A stretch of DNA of 7,312 nucleotides from Bacteroidales bacterium (GTDB lineage Bacteria > Bacteroidota > Bacteroidia > Bacteroidales > F082). The notes under the pieces are model-generated. The model ran no database searches and was not told the DNA's origin. It worked only from the letters and a program-made list of their open reading frames with translations. The stretch spans positions 1-7,312 of the forward strand of contig JANTGU010000111.1 of assembly GCA_024762735.1 (NCBI GenBank), written 5' to 3'. This document shows positions 1 through 6,900 of the stretch, piece by piece (within the stretch, counting starts at the first letter, position 1; every line of letters starts with the position of its first letter). The translations under genes were made by a program, and so were the position numbers.

Positions 1-250
1 TTTAAAGTATTTTCCAGGTTAAATAACATATAAATCTATTTTATATTGACTTAACGTGATTTTTTCCTCTATTTTTTGCTCCATATTTTACTATACGACA
101 CTTAAAGTTATTTCTATTCTATAGATTTTATTATATTGGTATGATGTATTTTATAAGACTTTTCTGACATTTCTCTAAGCAGGTGAAAATAGTATAAACA
201 AGTACGCCTTAACACAAAATGTTACAATTGTGAAACTTATACAAATACAG
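1..250. other. AT-rich stretch without a recognisable gene
   Basis: This stretch is very AT-rich, with many T-runs, and stop codons are frequent in all frames I read. The first 33 bases are open on the plus strand and end in TAA. They could be the tail of a gene lying left of the window, but ten codons are too few to judge. On the minus strand an ATG at 27-29 opens a frame that runs off the left edge after nine codons, which is equally uninformative. I see no RNA gene, hairpin terminator or repeat of note here. A TACAATTGTG sequence at 223-232 resembles the operator-like repeats just downstream. Confidence 0.5.
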
Positions 251-266
251 TCACTTAGTAAACTTG

Positions 267-383
267 TCAAATGAAAGATATACATTTGTAAACTTTGTTA
301 CATTTGTATACTCTAATTTTATTTTGTAATTCCGGAGGCCTGATGAGAATGTCCGATTGCTTATCGGTACGATCCATTTCCAT
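267..383 (-). CDS. Possible small leftward ORF, 38 aa, unrecognised
   Basis: On the minus strand an ATG at 383 opens a 38-codon frame ending in TGA at 267-269. In its favour, a GGGAGGG purine run sits a few bases before the ATG in transcript orientation. In addition, the first ~25 codons (to about position 310) are visibly less AT-rich than the surrounding DNA. The N-terminus begins MEMDRTDKQSDILIRPPEL, which is polar and matches nothing I recognise. Against it, the last third is low-complexity sequence made by the TACATTTGTA repeats. The frame could be a small peptide, the remnant of a longer gene, or chance. An overlapping 71-codon frame on the same strand (251-466) looks less gene-like. 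Confidence 0.2.
   Translation of the reverse strand: MEMDRTDKQSDILIRPPELQNKIRVYKCNKVYKCISFI
281..308. promoter_or_regulatory. Tandem TACATTTGTA operator-like sites
   Basis: TACATTTGTA occurs exactly twice, at 281-290 and 299-308, with start points 18 bp apart. A degenerate third copy, TACAATTGTG, lies at 223-232. Each copy is a short dyad of the form TACA-NN-TGTA. That is the known core of sites bound by the BlaI/MecI/CopY family of winged-helix repressors (the 'cop box' is TACANNTGTA). The first eight bases of each copy also match the Bacteroidota -7 element TAnnTTTG, so one copy could instead be, or overlap, a promoter. No repressor gene is visible in the window and the controlled gene is unclear. 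The operator reading is inference. Confidence 0.35.
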
Positions 384-423
384 GCTTCCCTCCCACTTTT
401 ATAAAAAGTTTTTTTATCAATAC

Positions 424-454
424 TTGACATGGCATATCCTTTGATATATATTTG
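424..454 (+). promoter_or_regulatory. Strong promoter of the DUF5320 gene
   Basis: TTGACA at 424-429 is followed by a 17-bp spacer and TATATT at 447-452, a near-perfect sigma70-type promoter. The same site also reads TATATTTG at 447-454, an exact match to the Bacteroidota -7 consensus TAnnTTTG, with TTG at 424-426 in place as the -33 element. Transcription would start near 459-462, giving a leader of about 50 nt before the ATG at 514. The predicted start falls inside the inverted repeat at 455-478, so the promoter is probably regulated. Confidence 0.7.
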
Positions 455-478
455 CATTATGAACATAAGTTCATAATG
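455..478. promoter_or_regulatory. Perfect inverted repeat at the transcription start (putative operator)
   Basis: The left arm CATTATGAAC (455-464) and right arm GTTCATAATG (469-478) are exact reverse complements over 10 bp, separated by ATAA. The repeat begins one base after the TATATTTG promoter element, so it covers the expected transcription start. That position and symmetry are typical of a dimeric repressor's operator. Alternatively, the transcript could carry part of it as a 5' hairpin with an ATAA loop. It is not an intrinsic terminator, because no T-run follows and a gene lies directly downstream. The cognate regulator is not in the window. Confidence 0.6.
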
Positions 479-500
479 ATAGTTATATAATTTATTTAAA

Positions 501-508
501 AAAGGAGG
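501..508 (+). promoter_or_regulatory. Strong Shine-Dalgarno before the DUF5320 gene
   Basis: AAAGGAGG ends five bases before the ATG at 514 and is fully complementary to the anti-Shine-Dalgarno. It fixes the start codon. The other confident genes here lack such a site (the cotransporter is preceded by AT-rich sequence, ppnP likewise). This makes it unusual in context. Confidence 0.75.
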
Positions 509-513
509 TTATT

Positions 514-795
514 ATGCCAAGAGGTGACAGAACCGGTCCGTTAGGCGAAGGTCCCATGACCGGACTTAAAAGAGGCAGGTGCGCCGACAGCGAAACTGCA
601 AGAGGATTGGGCGGGTTTGGTTTTGGCAGAGGTTTCGGACGTGGATTGGGTTATGGCAGAGGCTTGGGAGGACGTTGGTTTGGAAGAACCGAAACTCCGG
701 AATCTGAGTCAGGACTTAAATCGGCCATCGACGCCCTGAAGGGTCAGTTAGCAGGTTTGGAAAGCCGTCTTAACAAAATCAGGTCAAACGATTAA
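514..795 (+). CDS. DUF5320 family small Gly/Arg-rich protein
   Basis: This 93-residue protein opens with MPRGDRTGPLGEGPMTG, the hallmark N-terminus of the DUF5320 family (usual form MPRGDxTGPxGxGPMTGRxxGxC). A lone Cys sits at residue 23. Residues 30-58 are a Gly/Arg/Phe-rich low-complexity segment with repeated GRG and GRGLG units. Residues 67-90 form a short amphipathic helix with leucines and charges spaced as in a coiled coil, which could drive self-association. There is no signal peptide or membrane segment. The family has no established biochemical function. In anaerobes its members are often encoded near NifX/NifB-type dinitrogenase iron-molybdenum cofactor proteins, but none is visible here, so the gene appears solitary. 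It has its own strong promoter, an operator-like palindrome, a strong ribosome binding site and a terminator. The family call is confident; the function is unknown. Confidence 0.85.
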   Translation: MPRGDRTGPLGEGPMTGLKRGRCADSETARGLGGFGFGRGFGRGLGYGRGLGGRWFGRTETPESESGLKSAIDALKGQLAGLESRLNKIRSND

Positions 796-805
796 TTCAC
801 CCGTT

Positions 806-840
806 CACCCTGGCACCCGGTGTCAGGGTGATTTGTTTTT
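806..840 (+). terminator. Rho-independent terminator after the DUF5320 gene
   Basis: An 11-bp stem (arms 806-816 CACCCTGGCAC and 820-830 GTGTCAGGGTG, one G-U pair) with a CCG loop is followed by ATTTGTTTTT at 831-840. It begins 10 bp after the stop codon and closes the gene as a single-gene unit. Confidence 0.9.
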
Positions 841-898
841 AAAAGTTCATTGGCATACATCCAAAGGATTAATTTATTCCGATACCTTAATTATAGGG

Positions 899-929
899 TT
901 GCGTAATTCAAAAATTATATGTAACTTTA
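899..929 (+). promoter_or_regulatory. Possible promoter of ppnP
   Basis: TAACTTTA at 922-929 matches the Bacteroidota -7 element TAnnTTTG at all but the last fixed base. TTG at 899-901 lies 20 bp upstream, in place as the -33 element. Transcription would begin about 20-25 bp before the chosen ppnP start at 959. This is motif matching only, and such AT-rich elements are common by chance. Confidence 0.3.
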
Positions 930-958
930 CAACATGTGAAATTTTAAAAATCAAAGCC

Positions 959-1240
959 ATGTATCAATTAAGAAAATACCACGGTGACCGGGTTCAATCG
1001 TTAACCTACGGTGATGAGAATCAAGAGTTTTCAGTTGGAATTATAGCACCAGGCGAGTATGAATTCGGCGCTATCAAAAAGGAAATAACCACCGTCACCC
1101 ATGGCGGAATTAGTGTTTGGGTGGAAGGCGGCGACTACTGGAAAACCTATAGTCAGGGCGAAACCTTCGAAATTCCGGAACACAAAAATTTTAAATACAA
1201 AGTGGAATCGGTAAGTTCCTATATTTGCCACTACAAATAA
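959..1240 (+). CDS. ppnP: Pyrimidine/purine nucleoside phosphorylase, PpnP (DUF1255) family
   Basis: PpnP enzymes are small cytoplasmic cupin-fold proteins that split several nucleosides with phosphate into the free base and ribose 1-phosphate, for nucleoside salvage. The 93-residue product aligns almost end to end with the E. coli enzyme (94 aa, formerly YaiE) as I recall it. It shares MxxxxxYxGxVxS near the start, VGIIAPGEYEFG (residues 30-41), the Gly-Thr-rich cupin strands, GETFEIPEH (residues 71-79) and the YICHYK terminus. The frame is open upstream to an ATG at 833, but that codon lies in the preceding terminator. The extra 42 codons match nothing in the family, whereas the ATG at 959 coincides with the family start. 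There is no clear Shine-Dalgarno, as usual in Bacteroidota. The TPR gene starts 13 bp downstream, so the two are probably co-transcribed. Confidence 0.88.
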   Translation: MYQLRKYHGDRVQSLTYGDENQEFSVGIIAPGEYEFGAIKKEITTVTHGGISVWVEGGDYWKTYSQGETFEIPEHKNFKYKVESVSSYICHYK

Positions 1241-1253
1241 ACGATGTTTTTAC

Positions 1254-1568
1254 ATGAGAGAAGTGGCAGAAATTATCCGTGAGGCAGAATCAACAGAGGA
1301 TAAAGAAAGACTGGAACAATTGCTGGACGAAATTAACACGCGACTTGACCAGGGGGTCGAGGTATCGTTATTATTGTGTCGGGCAGCTATCTTTACCAAG
1401 TTTCAACAGTATGGCAAGGCTATGAACGATTATAGCAAGGTTTTGGAAATTGATCCGGACTCAAAGCAGGCTACTACCCAGCTTGATCTGCTGAAGACTA
1501 TTTTGCGATACACCAACACGGATATTTATGCCAGTCCTAATACCAATATGGATCCCTGGCTGGAGTAA
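1254..1568 (+). CDS. Small TPR-containing protein
   Basis: This 104-residue soluble protein starts with a charged helix (residues 1-35, rich in Glu, Arg and Leu). A single recognisable tetratricopeptide unit follows at residues 38-71, with small residues at the usual packing positions (RAAIFTKFQQYGKAMNDYSKVLEIDPDS). A further helix covers 72-86. The protein ends in a polar tail, NTDIYASPNTNMDPWLE, ending in an aromatic-acidic tip. I believe similar DIYASxNxNxDPWL tails occur on small Bacteroidota TPR proteins, but this is recollection. TPR repeats bind peptides or other proteins; no partner is evident. There is no signal peptide. The gene lies 13 bp after ppnP and before a hairpin terminator, so it is likely the second gene of a two-gene unit. 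The TPR call is good; the role is unknown. Confidence 0.8.
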   Translation: MREVAEIIREAESTEDKERLEQLLDEINTRLDQGVEVSLLLCRAAIFTKFQQYGKAMNDYSKVLEIDPDSKQATTQLDLLKTILRYTNTDIYASPNTNMDPWLE

Positions 1569-1598
1569 TAATCAAGAAGATTTTCACGCTATTCAATT

Positions 1599-1651
1599 AA
1601 AAGTGTAAATTTGTCGCTTGCTATGGCAAGTCGGCACTTTTACTCTTTTTT
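1599..1651 (+). terminator. Terminator after the ppnP-TPR unit
   Basis: AAAAGTG (1599-1605) pairs with CACTTTT (1635-1641). Inside, CTTGC (1617-1621) pairs with GCAAG (1626-1630) around a TATG loop. The two stems are separated by an uneven internal loop of 11 and 4 bases. A T-rich run follows at 1645-1651. The structure is weaker than the one at 806-840, but it sits 30 bp after the stop codon and before an independent gene. Confidence 0.6.
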
Positions 1652-1712
1652 ATTTATCTACTCCACCTGGTCTATGTTTTACATGCTGCCGGCGGCTATG
1701 TTAAAAAGGTAA

Positions 1713-2627
1713 ATGGGGAAAGTAAAAAAATATCGTGTTCACTTACTAGCCTTACTGGCCATGCTCTTTTGGGGTATCTCATTTGTTTGGTCTAAAGTAG
1801 TTTTTCTAACCTACTCCCCCATTACCACCATCTTTTTCAGGTTAACCATATCGGTCATCTTTCTTTTTCTTTACATGTTGCTGGCCCGTCAGTTTGAAAA
1901 AATCAAAGCAAAGGACTTGAAATATATTTTGCTCTCTGCCCTGTTTAATCCGTTTTTATACTTTCTTGGCGAGAACTTTGGTTTGCAGCGGGTTTCTGCT
2001 TCGCTTACTTCTGTTATTATTGCCACCATACCGGTCATCACTCCTTTTATTGTGATCTTTTTTTACAACGAAAGAATTACCCGCGTTAATATTCTGGGTT
2101 TAATACTATCATTCGTGGGCATCTTGATTATTGTATTCTCCGATATGAAACAGTTACAAGGCGATTTTTCCGGCATCGCGATTTTATTCGTGGCCGTATT
2201 CTCAGCCATCTTTTACACCATTTTTGTTAAAAAGCTAAGTCATTCATATAGTGCCGTTACCATTATTGCCTATCAAAACCTGATTGGTGCCCTGATGTTT
2301 TTACCCCTGGTACTATGGCTCGACCTCGACCAAATAATGACTGCCAAACCCGATACCGACACCATTTTTTCACTACTCATGCTGGGTATTTTTGCCTCTT
2401 CAGCAGCCTTTATCTTTTTTACGGAAGCCATTAAAAATTTGGGAATCATCAAAACAAACCTGTACACCAATCTGATTCCTGTTTTCACCTTTCTATTCGC
2501 ATTTATCATTTTGGGCGAAAAAGTTACCCTGTTCAAAACCATCGGTTTGATTACGGTAATATTAGGTATTATTCTCTCGGAAAGTGAAAAAGGAGAAGAA
2601 ATCCCCATTGACCGGTCGGTAAAATAA
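1713..2627 (+). CDS. EamA/DMT-superfamily permease (10 TM)
   Basis: This is a 304-residue inner-membrane protein made of two tandem EamA repeats of five helices each, the normal length for drug/metabolite transporters of this class. Repeat one covers residues ~8-140 and opens with the characteristic MLFWGISFVWSK. It closes with PVITPFIVIFFYNERIT and a Gly-rich fifth helix. Repeat two covers ~152-288 and ends with NLIPVFTFLFAFIILGEK followed by the last helix. The Glu residues at 120 and 269 are the conserved acidic position at the end of each fourth helix. Such proteins usually export amino acids or other metabolites by proton exchange; the substrate cannot be read from sequence. The start is fixed by an in-frame stop at 1710-1712, and an AAAAGG lies just upstream. 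A weak TATGTTTT promoter-like box is at 1673-1680. The gene converges on the AI-2E family gene across a 69-bp gap. Confidence 0.88.
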   Translation: MGKVKKYRVHLLALLAMLFWGISFVWSKVVFLTYSPITTIFFRLTISVIFLFLYMLLARQFEKIKAKDLKYILLSALFNPFLYFLGENFGLQRVSASLTSVIIATIPVITPFIVIFFYNERITRVNILGLILSFVGILIIVFSDMKQLQGDFSGIAILFVAVFSAIFYTIFVKKLSHSYSAVTIIAYQNLIGALMFLPLVLWLDLDQIMTAKPDTDTIFSLLMLGIFASSAAFIFFTEAIKNLGIIKTNLYTNLIPVFTFLFAFIILGEKVTLFKTIGLITVILGIILSESEKGEEIPIDRSVK

Positions 2628-2696
2628 GATCATCTCCGTTAAAGAAACTTGTTGTGTTGGGGCAGGATATTTCCCGGCAGGAATCATCACTCACCT
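2628..2696. other. Convergent intergenic gap with no clear terminator
   Basis: This gap separates the ends of two converging genes. A GGCAGGA heptamer occurs twice, and TTCC/GGAA could make only a 4-bp stem. I see no hairpin with a T-run on either strand, so transcripts may read into each other or end by another mechanism. Confidence 0.4.
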
Positions 2697-3824
2697 TTAA
2701 TTTGAACGCCGACTTCTTTTAAACACCCTTTTAATCTTGTCAAGGGTCACCGCGTGCTCCTCGGCACCCATCTTACCCAAAAGAAAGCCCAATGGTTTAA
2801 GACGCTCAATATTTTCACCCAACACACGCAGCACAGCTACCATGGGCACCGCGATAAACATCCCTGGCATCCCCCATATAAACCCCCCAAAAGTAATGGC
2901 CAGGATAATCATAAACGGATTGATGTTTACATGAGCACCCACAATGTTGGGCGTTAAAATATTGTTTTCGGTAAACTGAACAATAATAAACTGAAGCACC
3001 ACCAAAAAAGCATATTCAGGCGAGTCCATGGTAAATACAGCAATAAAAAAAGGAAACAGATATCCGATGATGGTACCGTAATAGGGTATGAAATTCATCA
3101 GCGCGGCAAACAGCCCCAACAGCAAGGCAAATCGTAAACCGATGATAAGAAAACCAAGGCTATTAATAATAAACAAAATGGTTACCACGAAAAACACCCC
3201 GGTAATATAGTGGATAGCCACAGAGTTAACCTCTTCAATAATCCGCTCTGCTTTATCATGGTTTTCGGCAGGAATCAGCATAAGTACAAAAGCTTTAAAC
3301 TTATTACGATAGTAGAGCAGAAAAAAAACATAGACCGGCATGACAAAGATGGTAAACAGGGTATTAAACGTAATACCAAAAGCCGTGTTAGCCACGTTGG
3401 CACTATTGGAGAGCACCGTTTCGATCATGCCCGAAACGCTGTTCTTAATCTCTCCCGAAGTTACCCCCAGCATGTTTTCCAGCGAGTTGAAAATGGTGTT
3501 AATGTTTTGCGAGGCCTGATACCTCATCTCCGGCACATTGGTTAAAAACAGGGCCGACTCTTTGTAAATAAAGAGCAGCACCCCGTAAACCATGGCAAGC
3601 CCCAGTATAATGCCCATAATATTGGCCAGGATTCTTGGTAAACGTTTCTTTTCCAGATAACTTGTGACAGGAAAAATAAAGTAAGCAAAGAGTGCTCCCA
3701 GTACGATAGGACGCAAATAGTTTTTAAATTCCGACAGAATATAAAAGGTCAACCAAATAAACAACAAGGCGATGGTTACGTTAAAAAGCAACGGAAATTG
3801 TATTTTACCCCTCGACCGTTTCAT
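2697..3824 (-). CDS. AI-2E family (UPF0118/PerM-type) membrane transporter
   Basis: This 375-residue integral membrane protein has the standard architecture and length of the AI-2E/UPF0118 family. Two N-terminal helices (10-33, 36-58) and a third at 65-89 precede a soluble helical segment (~90-145). A cluster of helices then runs from 147 to 335. Family signatures are NFIPYYG at 244-250, ENNILTPNIVG at 287-297 and INPFMIILAITFGGFIWGMPG at 301-321, followed by FIAVP. The C-terminus is short and basic. Characterised relatives include E. coli TqsA (autoinducer-2 export) and halophile proteins reported as Na+(Li+)/H+ antiporters, so the name does not prove an AI-2 role. The ATG at 3824 is the only suitable start before the first helix. 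Transcription is divergent from the cotransporter gene, and Na+ handling is therefore an attractive but unproven function. Confidence 0.88.
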   Translation of the reverse strand: MKRSRGKIQFPLLFNVTIALLFIWLTFYILSEFKNYLRPIVLGALFAYFIFPVTSYLEKKRLPRILANIMGIILGLAMVYGVLLFIYKESALFLTNVPEMRYQASQNINTIFNSLENMLGVTSGEIKNSVSGMIETVLSNSANVANTAFGITFNTLFTIFVMPVYVFFLLYYRNKFKAFVLMLIPAENHDKAERIIEEVNSVAIHYITGVFFVVTILFIINSLGFLIIGLRFALLLGLFAALMNFIPYYGTIIGYLFPFFIAVFTMDSPEYAFLVVLQFIIVQFTENNILTPNIVGAHVNINPFMIILAITFGGFIWGMPGMFIAVPMVAVLRVLGENIERLKPLGFLLGKMGAEEHAVTLDKIKRVFKRSRRSN

Positions 3825-3847
3825 GGTATCCTAATTATGAATTAAGG

Positions 3848-3874
3848 CAAATTTACTAAGGATTTCGGTTACAA
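3848..3874 (-). promoter_or_regulatory. Likely promoter of the AI-2E family gene
   Basis: Read on the minus strand, TAAATTTG (3855-3848) is an exact match to the Bacteroidota -7 consensus TAnnTTTG. A TTG at 3874-3872 lies 16 bp upstream, close to -33 spacing. The start would fall shortly before the ATG at 3824. The 94-bp divergent region must also hold the promoter of the cotransporter gene. The best plus-strand candidate there is the weaker TATTTTTA at 3887-3894. Confidence 0.4.
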
Positions 3875-3918
3875 CCACAATTTGTCTATTTTTACTCATT
3901 AAAAAATCTTAAAACATC

Positions 3919-6900
3919 ATGGCCAAAGAAGCAAAAAAATTTGGTGCCTTTTCAGGGGTATTTACTCCTTCCATACTAACCATACTGGGGGTAATCATGT
4001 ACCTGCGTTTAGGGTGGGTAGCAGGAGTAGCCGGATTAACCGGAATTGTTGCCGTGATACTGCTGGCGCATGTTATCTCCTTTACCACGGGACTAAGCAT
4101 TTCATCCATTGCCACCGACAAGCGTATTAAAGCGGGGGGTATTTACTACATCCTGTCAAGGTCGTTGGGACTTCCCATGGGAGGATCGATTGGCATCACG
4201 CTTTTTGTGGGTACGGCGTTAAGCATCTCGCTGTACATTATCGGTTTCACCGAGAGTTTTCTGTCGATACCCACCATCCAAGGCTGGATAGAAGCCCTTG
4301 GCATGGTTCCCGACAGTTTAAACACGACCAGGATCATCGGGACAGCGGTGCTGGTGATACTGGTCATCATTGCCTTTATCAGCACCGATATTGCCATAAA
4401 AACTCAATTTATCATCTTAACTGCCATCGCCCTGTCGCTGATATCGGTCTTTGTAGGCTTTTTTGTGCATCCCGAGTTAGCACCGCAGCCCGGGAATATG
4501 GATATTGCCCCCTTTAAAGATTTTTCGTTCGAAGTGGTTTTTGCCGTATTTTTTCCGGCAGTAACAGGCTTTACCGCAGGCGTGGCCATGTCGGGCGATT
4601 TAAAAGACCCGAAAAAAGATATTCCCAAAGGAACCATGTGGGCCATCATCATCGGGTTTGTGATTTACCTGGTTTTGGGCATCAGCTTTTTATTATTTGT
4701 TGATCGCAACCTGCTGTTAACTGACTACAACTTCCTGCTACGCCTGGCCTGGATACCCGCGCTGGTCATTGCCGGTATTTGGGGTGCCACGCTCTCGTCG
4801 GCGCTGGGCGGCATTTTAGGAGGACCTCGCATACTACAAGCCGTGGCCTACGACAAAATCGTTCCAAAACTATTTGCCAAAGGCTATGGCCCCAGCAATG
4901 AACCCCGCAACGCGCTTTTATTTACCTTTTTAATATCGGAGCTAGGGGTACTGATTGGCGATTTAAACATCATCGCGGGCATTGTAACCATGTTCTACCT
5001 GACTGCTTATGGTTTTATCAACCTGGCCTTTGCGCTCGAAAAATGGGCCAGTGCCGATTTTCGGCCCTCCTTCAATGTTTCGGTATGGATTGGTGTGGTT
5101 GGCTTTGTGGCCAGTTTCATGATCATGTTCAAACTCGACATGGTTAACATGTTCGTGGCGCTGATTATTTTGGGAATTATTTATTACTACATTAGCCGAA
5201 AGCACCACCACCGGCGGATGAGCAGCGTGTGGGAAGGCGTTAACATGGCCTTGGTAAGAGCCGTCCTTAACAGGCTAAACAAGCAAAAAACCAGCGAGCA
5301 AAACTGGAAACCAAATATCCTGCTTTTTAGCGGGGGCACAAAAAAAAGACCCCACCTGATTGAATTTGGTAAAGCCCTGGTAGCACAACAAGGAATGATT
5401 TCCAACTTCGACCTGGAGCTTAACAAAAATGCCAAAGAACTTTTCCCTAAACGAAGGGTTGCCATTCACGAGGAAGAGACGGACAACAACAAGGGCGTCT
5501 TTGCTCAAAAGCTGGAGTGCAACGATGTTTTTAAAGGCATTGAAACCATTGCCTGCGTGTATGGATTTAGTGGTGTAGAACCCAACACTGTTTTAATGGG
5601 CTGGGGTAGAAACAGCGACAATCCCAAGCGGTTCGTAAGCATGGTTAACCGGCTTATTAACCTCAACCTGAACGTGGTGCTGCTCGATTACGATAAAGAA
5701 CGAGGATTCGGAAACTACAGCACCATCGACGTATGGTGGCGGGGCGGGTCAAACAATGGAAATTTTGTGTTGGCGCTTATCAAGTTTATCCATGCTACCT
5801 ACGAATGGCGTAACGCACGGGTGCGCATCATGATTGTTAATCCTGTAAACGAAAACAAATCGTGGATTGAGCGTGATGCCCGCAACGTGTTGGCCAACAT
5901 GCGCATTGACGCCGAAATTAGGGTAATCAACAACGAAATCGATAAACGATCGATCTATGACATCATCAAACAAGAGTCGATTAACACGGATATGGTGTTT
6001 ATTGGATTTCCGGATATTGTAAAAGGTAAAGAAGAGGAGTTTATCAAGGGCACCGACAGGCTTTGCTTAAACATTGGCACTACAGCGCTGGTCAAGGCTT
6101 CTTCATTGTTTCAGGAGCTCCATATAGGCTTTGTGCCCAGCCCGGCTCAAAAAGGATTTGCTACCGAAAGCAAGCAGCCCCCCGTTAAAGTTCCCTCGCT
6201 GGCCAGACCCCTTTCAACAGCCCTTGACAACGAGATAAACAAATACTACAACCATTTCGTTCAGTTCTCTAAATCGATACTCGACCAGGATCTCGACCCG
6301 TTATTCTCACTCTGGTATGTACTAATGGCAAACATTGAAAAAACATGGACCTCTTCGTATGAGTTGATTCATCAAAAACTGCAGGAGCAGGATACCGACT
6401 TACGGATATTTATTACCAATCAAAACCTGCAGCTTGCCACCAAAACCAAAAAGATAACCGAAAGCTTTTATGCTGACAACGAGGTAATCATGCAAGGAAG
6501 AGTGGAAGCATTATCCTCGGCTCTGGGAGCACTTCAGTCAAAAATAACTACCCTGCTACCTAATGAAATAACCATTTCGCTTACGGATGAAGAACATCAA
6601 AAGTTACTCGGTCAAAAAAACCTGGCACCCGGTGAAGAGCAAATGTTAACGCAATCGAAAGAGTTTACTGTTCCATTTTTAAAAATTAAAGAGCGTGTGC
6701 TGCTGGCCGATTTGGCCCCCACGTGGCTGGAGATGCTTAAAGAGTTAGGGTACGCCGTGTTTAAACTGGAAATAAAGCTGAGTAAACTCAACGATCTTAT
6801 TGAGCAGTATCAGGTAGGAAAGTACTATTCAAAGGTAGAGTACAAAGAGGTGATAGACACCCTGACAAGCAAGGAGCATTCATTTACCGAGCTAATGGAT

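Noticed and set aside
1..33. Short open plus-strand frame ending in TAA at 31-33, as a gene tail
   Set aside because: Ten codons at a window edge cannot be distinguished from chance.
393..407. ACTTTT-ATA-AAAAGT dyad as an operator or terminator
   Set aside because: The six-base A/T arms in AT-rich DNA are weak, with no matching gene end and no second copy.
251..466. 71-codon minus-strand frame
   Set aside because: It overlaps the DUF5320 promoter and palindrome, has AT-driven codons and no recognisable motif. Another frame on the same strand has a better start.
833..958. 42-codon upstream extension of the ppnP frame starting at ATG 833
   Set aside because: The ATG lies in the T-run of the preceding terminator, and the added residues are unlike the PpnP family. 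The ATG at 959 fits the family start exactly.
1031..1231. Minus-strand 66-codon frame inside ppnP
   Set aside because: It is antisense to a confidently identified conserved gene.
2273..2608. Minus-strand 111-codon frame inside the EamA gene
   Set aside because: It is antisense to the second EamA repeat and has no recognisable features.
2668..2690. GGCAGGA repeats and a TTCC/GGAA pair as a terminator between converging genes
   Set aside because: The repeats are direct rather than inverted, the stem would be only 4 bp, and there is no T-run.
2737..3545. Plus-strand frames of 65-111 codons opposite the AI-2E family gene
   Set aside because: Their composition (Lys, His, Pro, Asn-rich) reflects the complement of a membrane-protein gene, and no domain or ribosome binding site is present.
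3909..5973. Several minus-strand frames of 70-92 codons opposite the cotransporter
   Set aside because: They are antisense to a strongly conserved coding sequence and have no family features; they are shadows of it.
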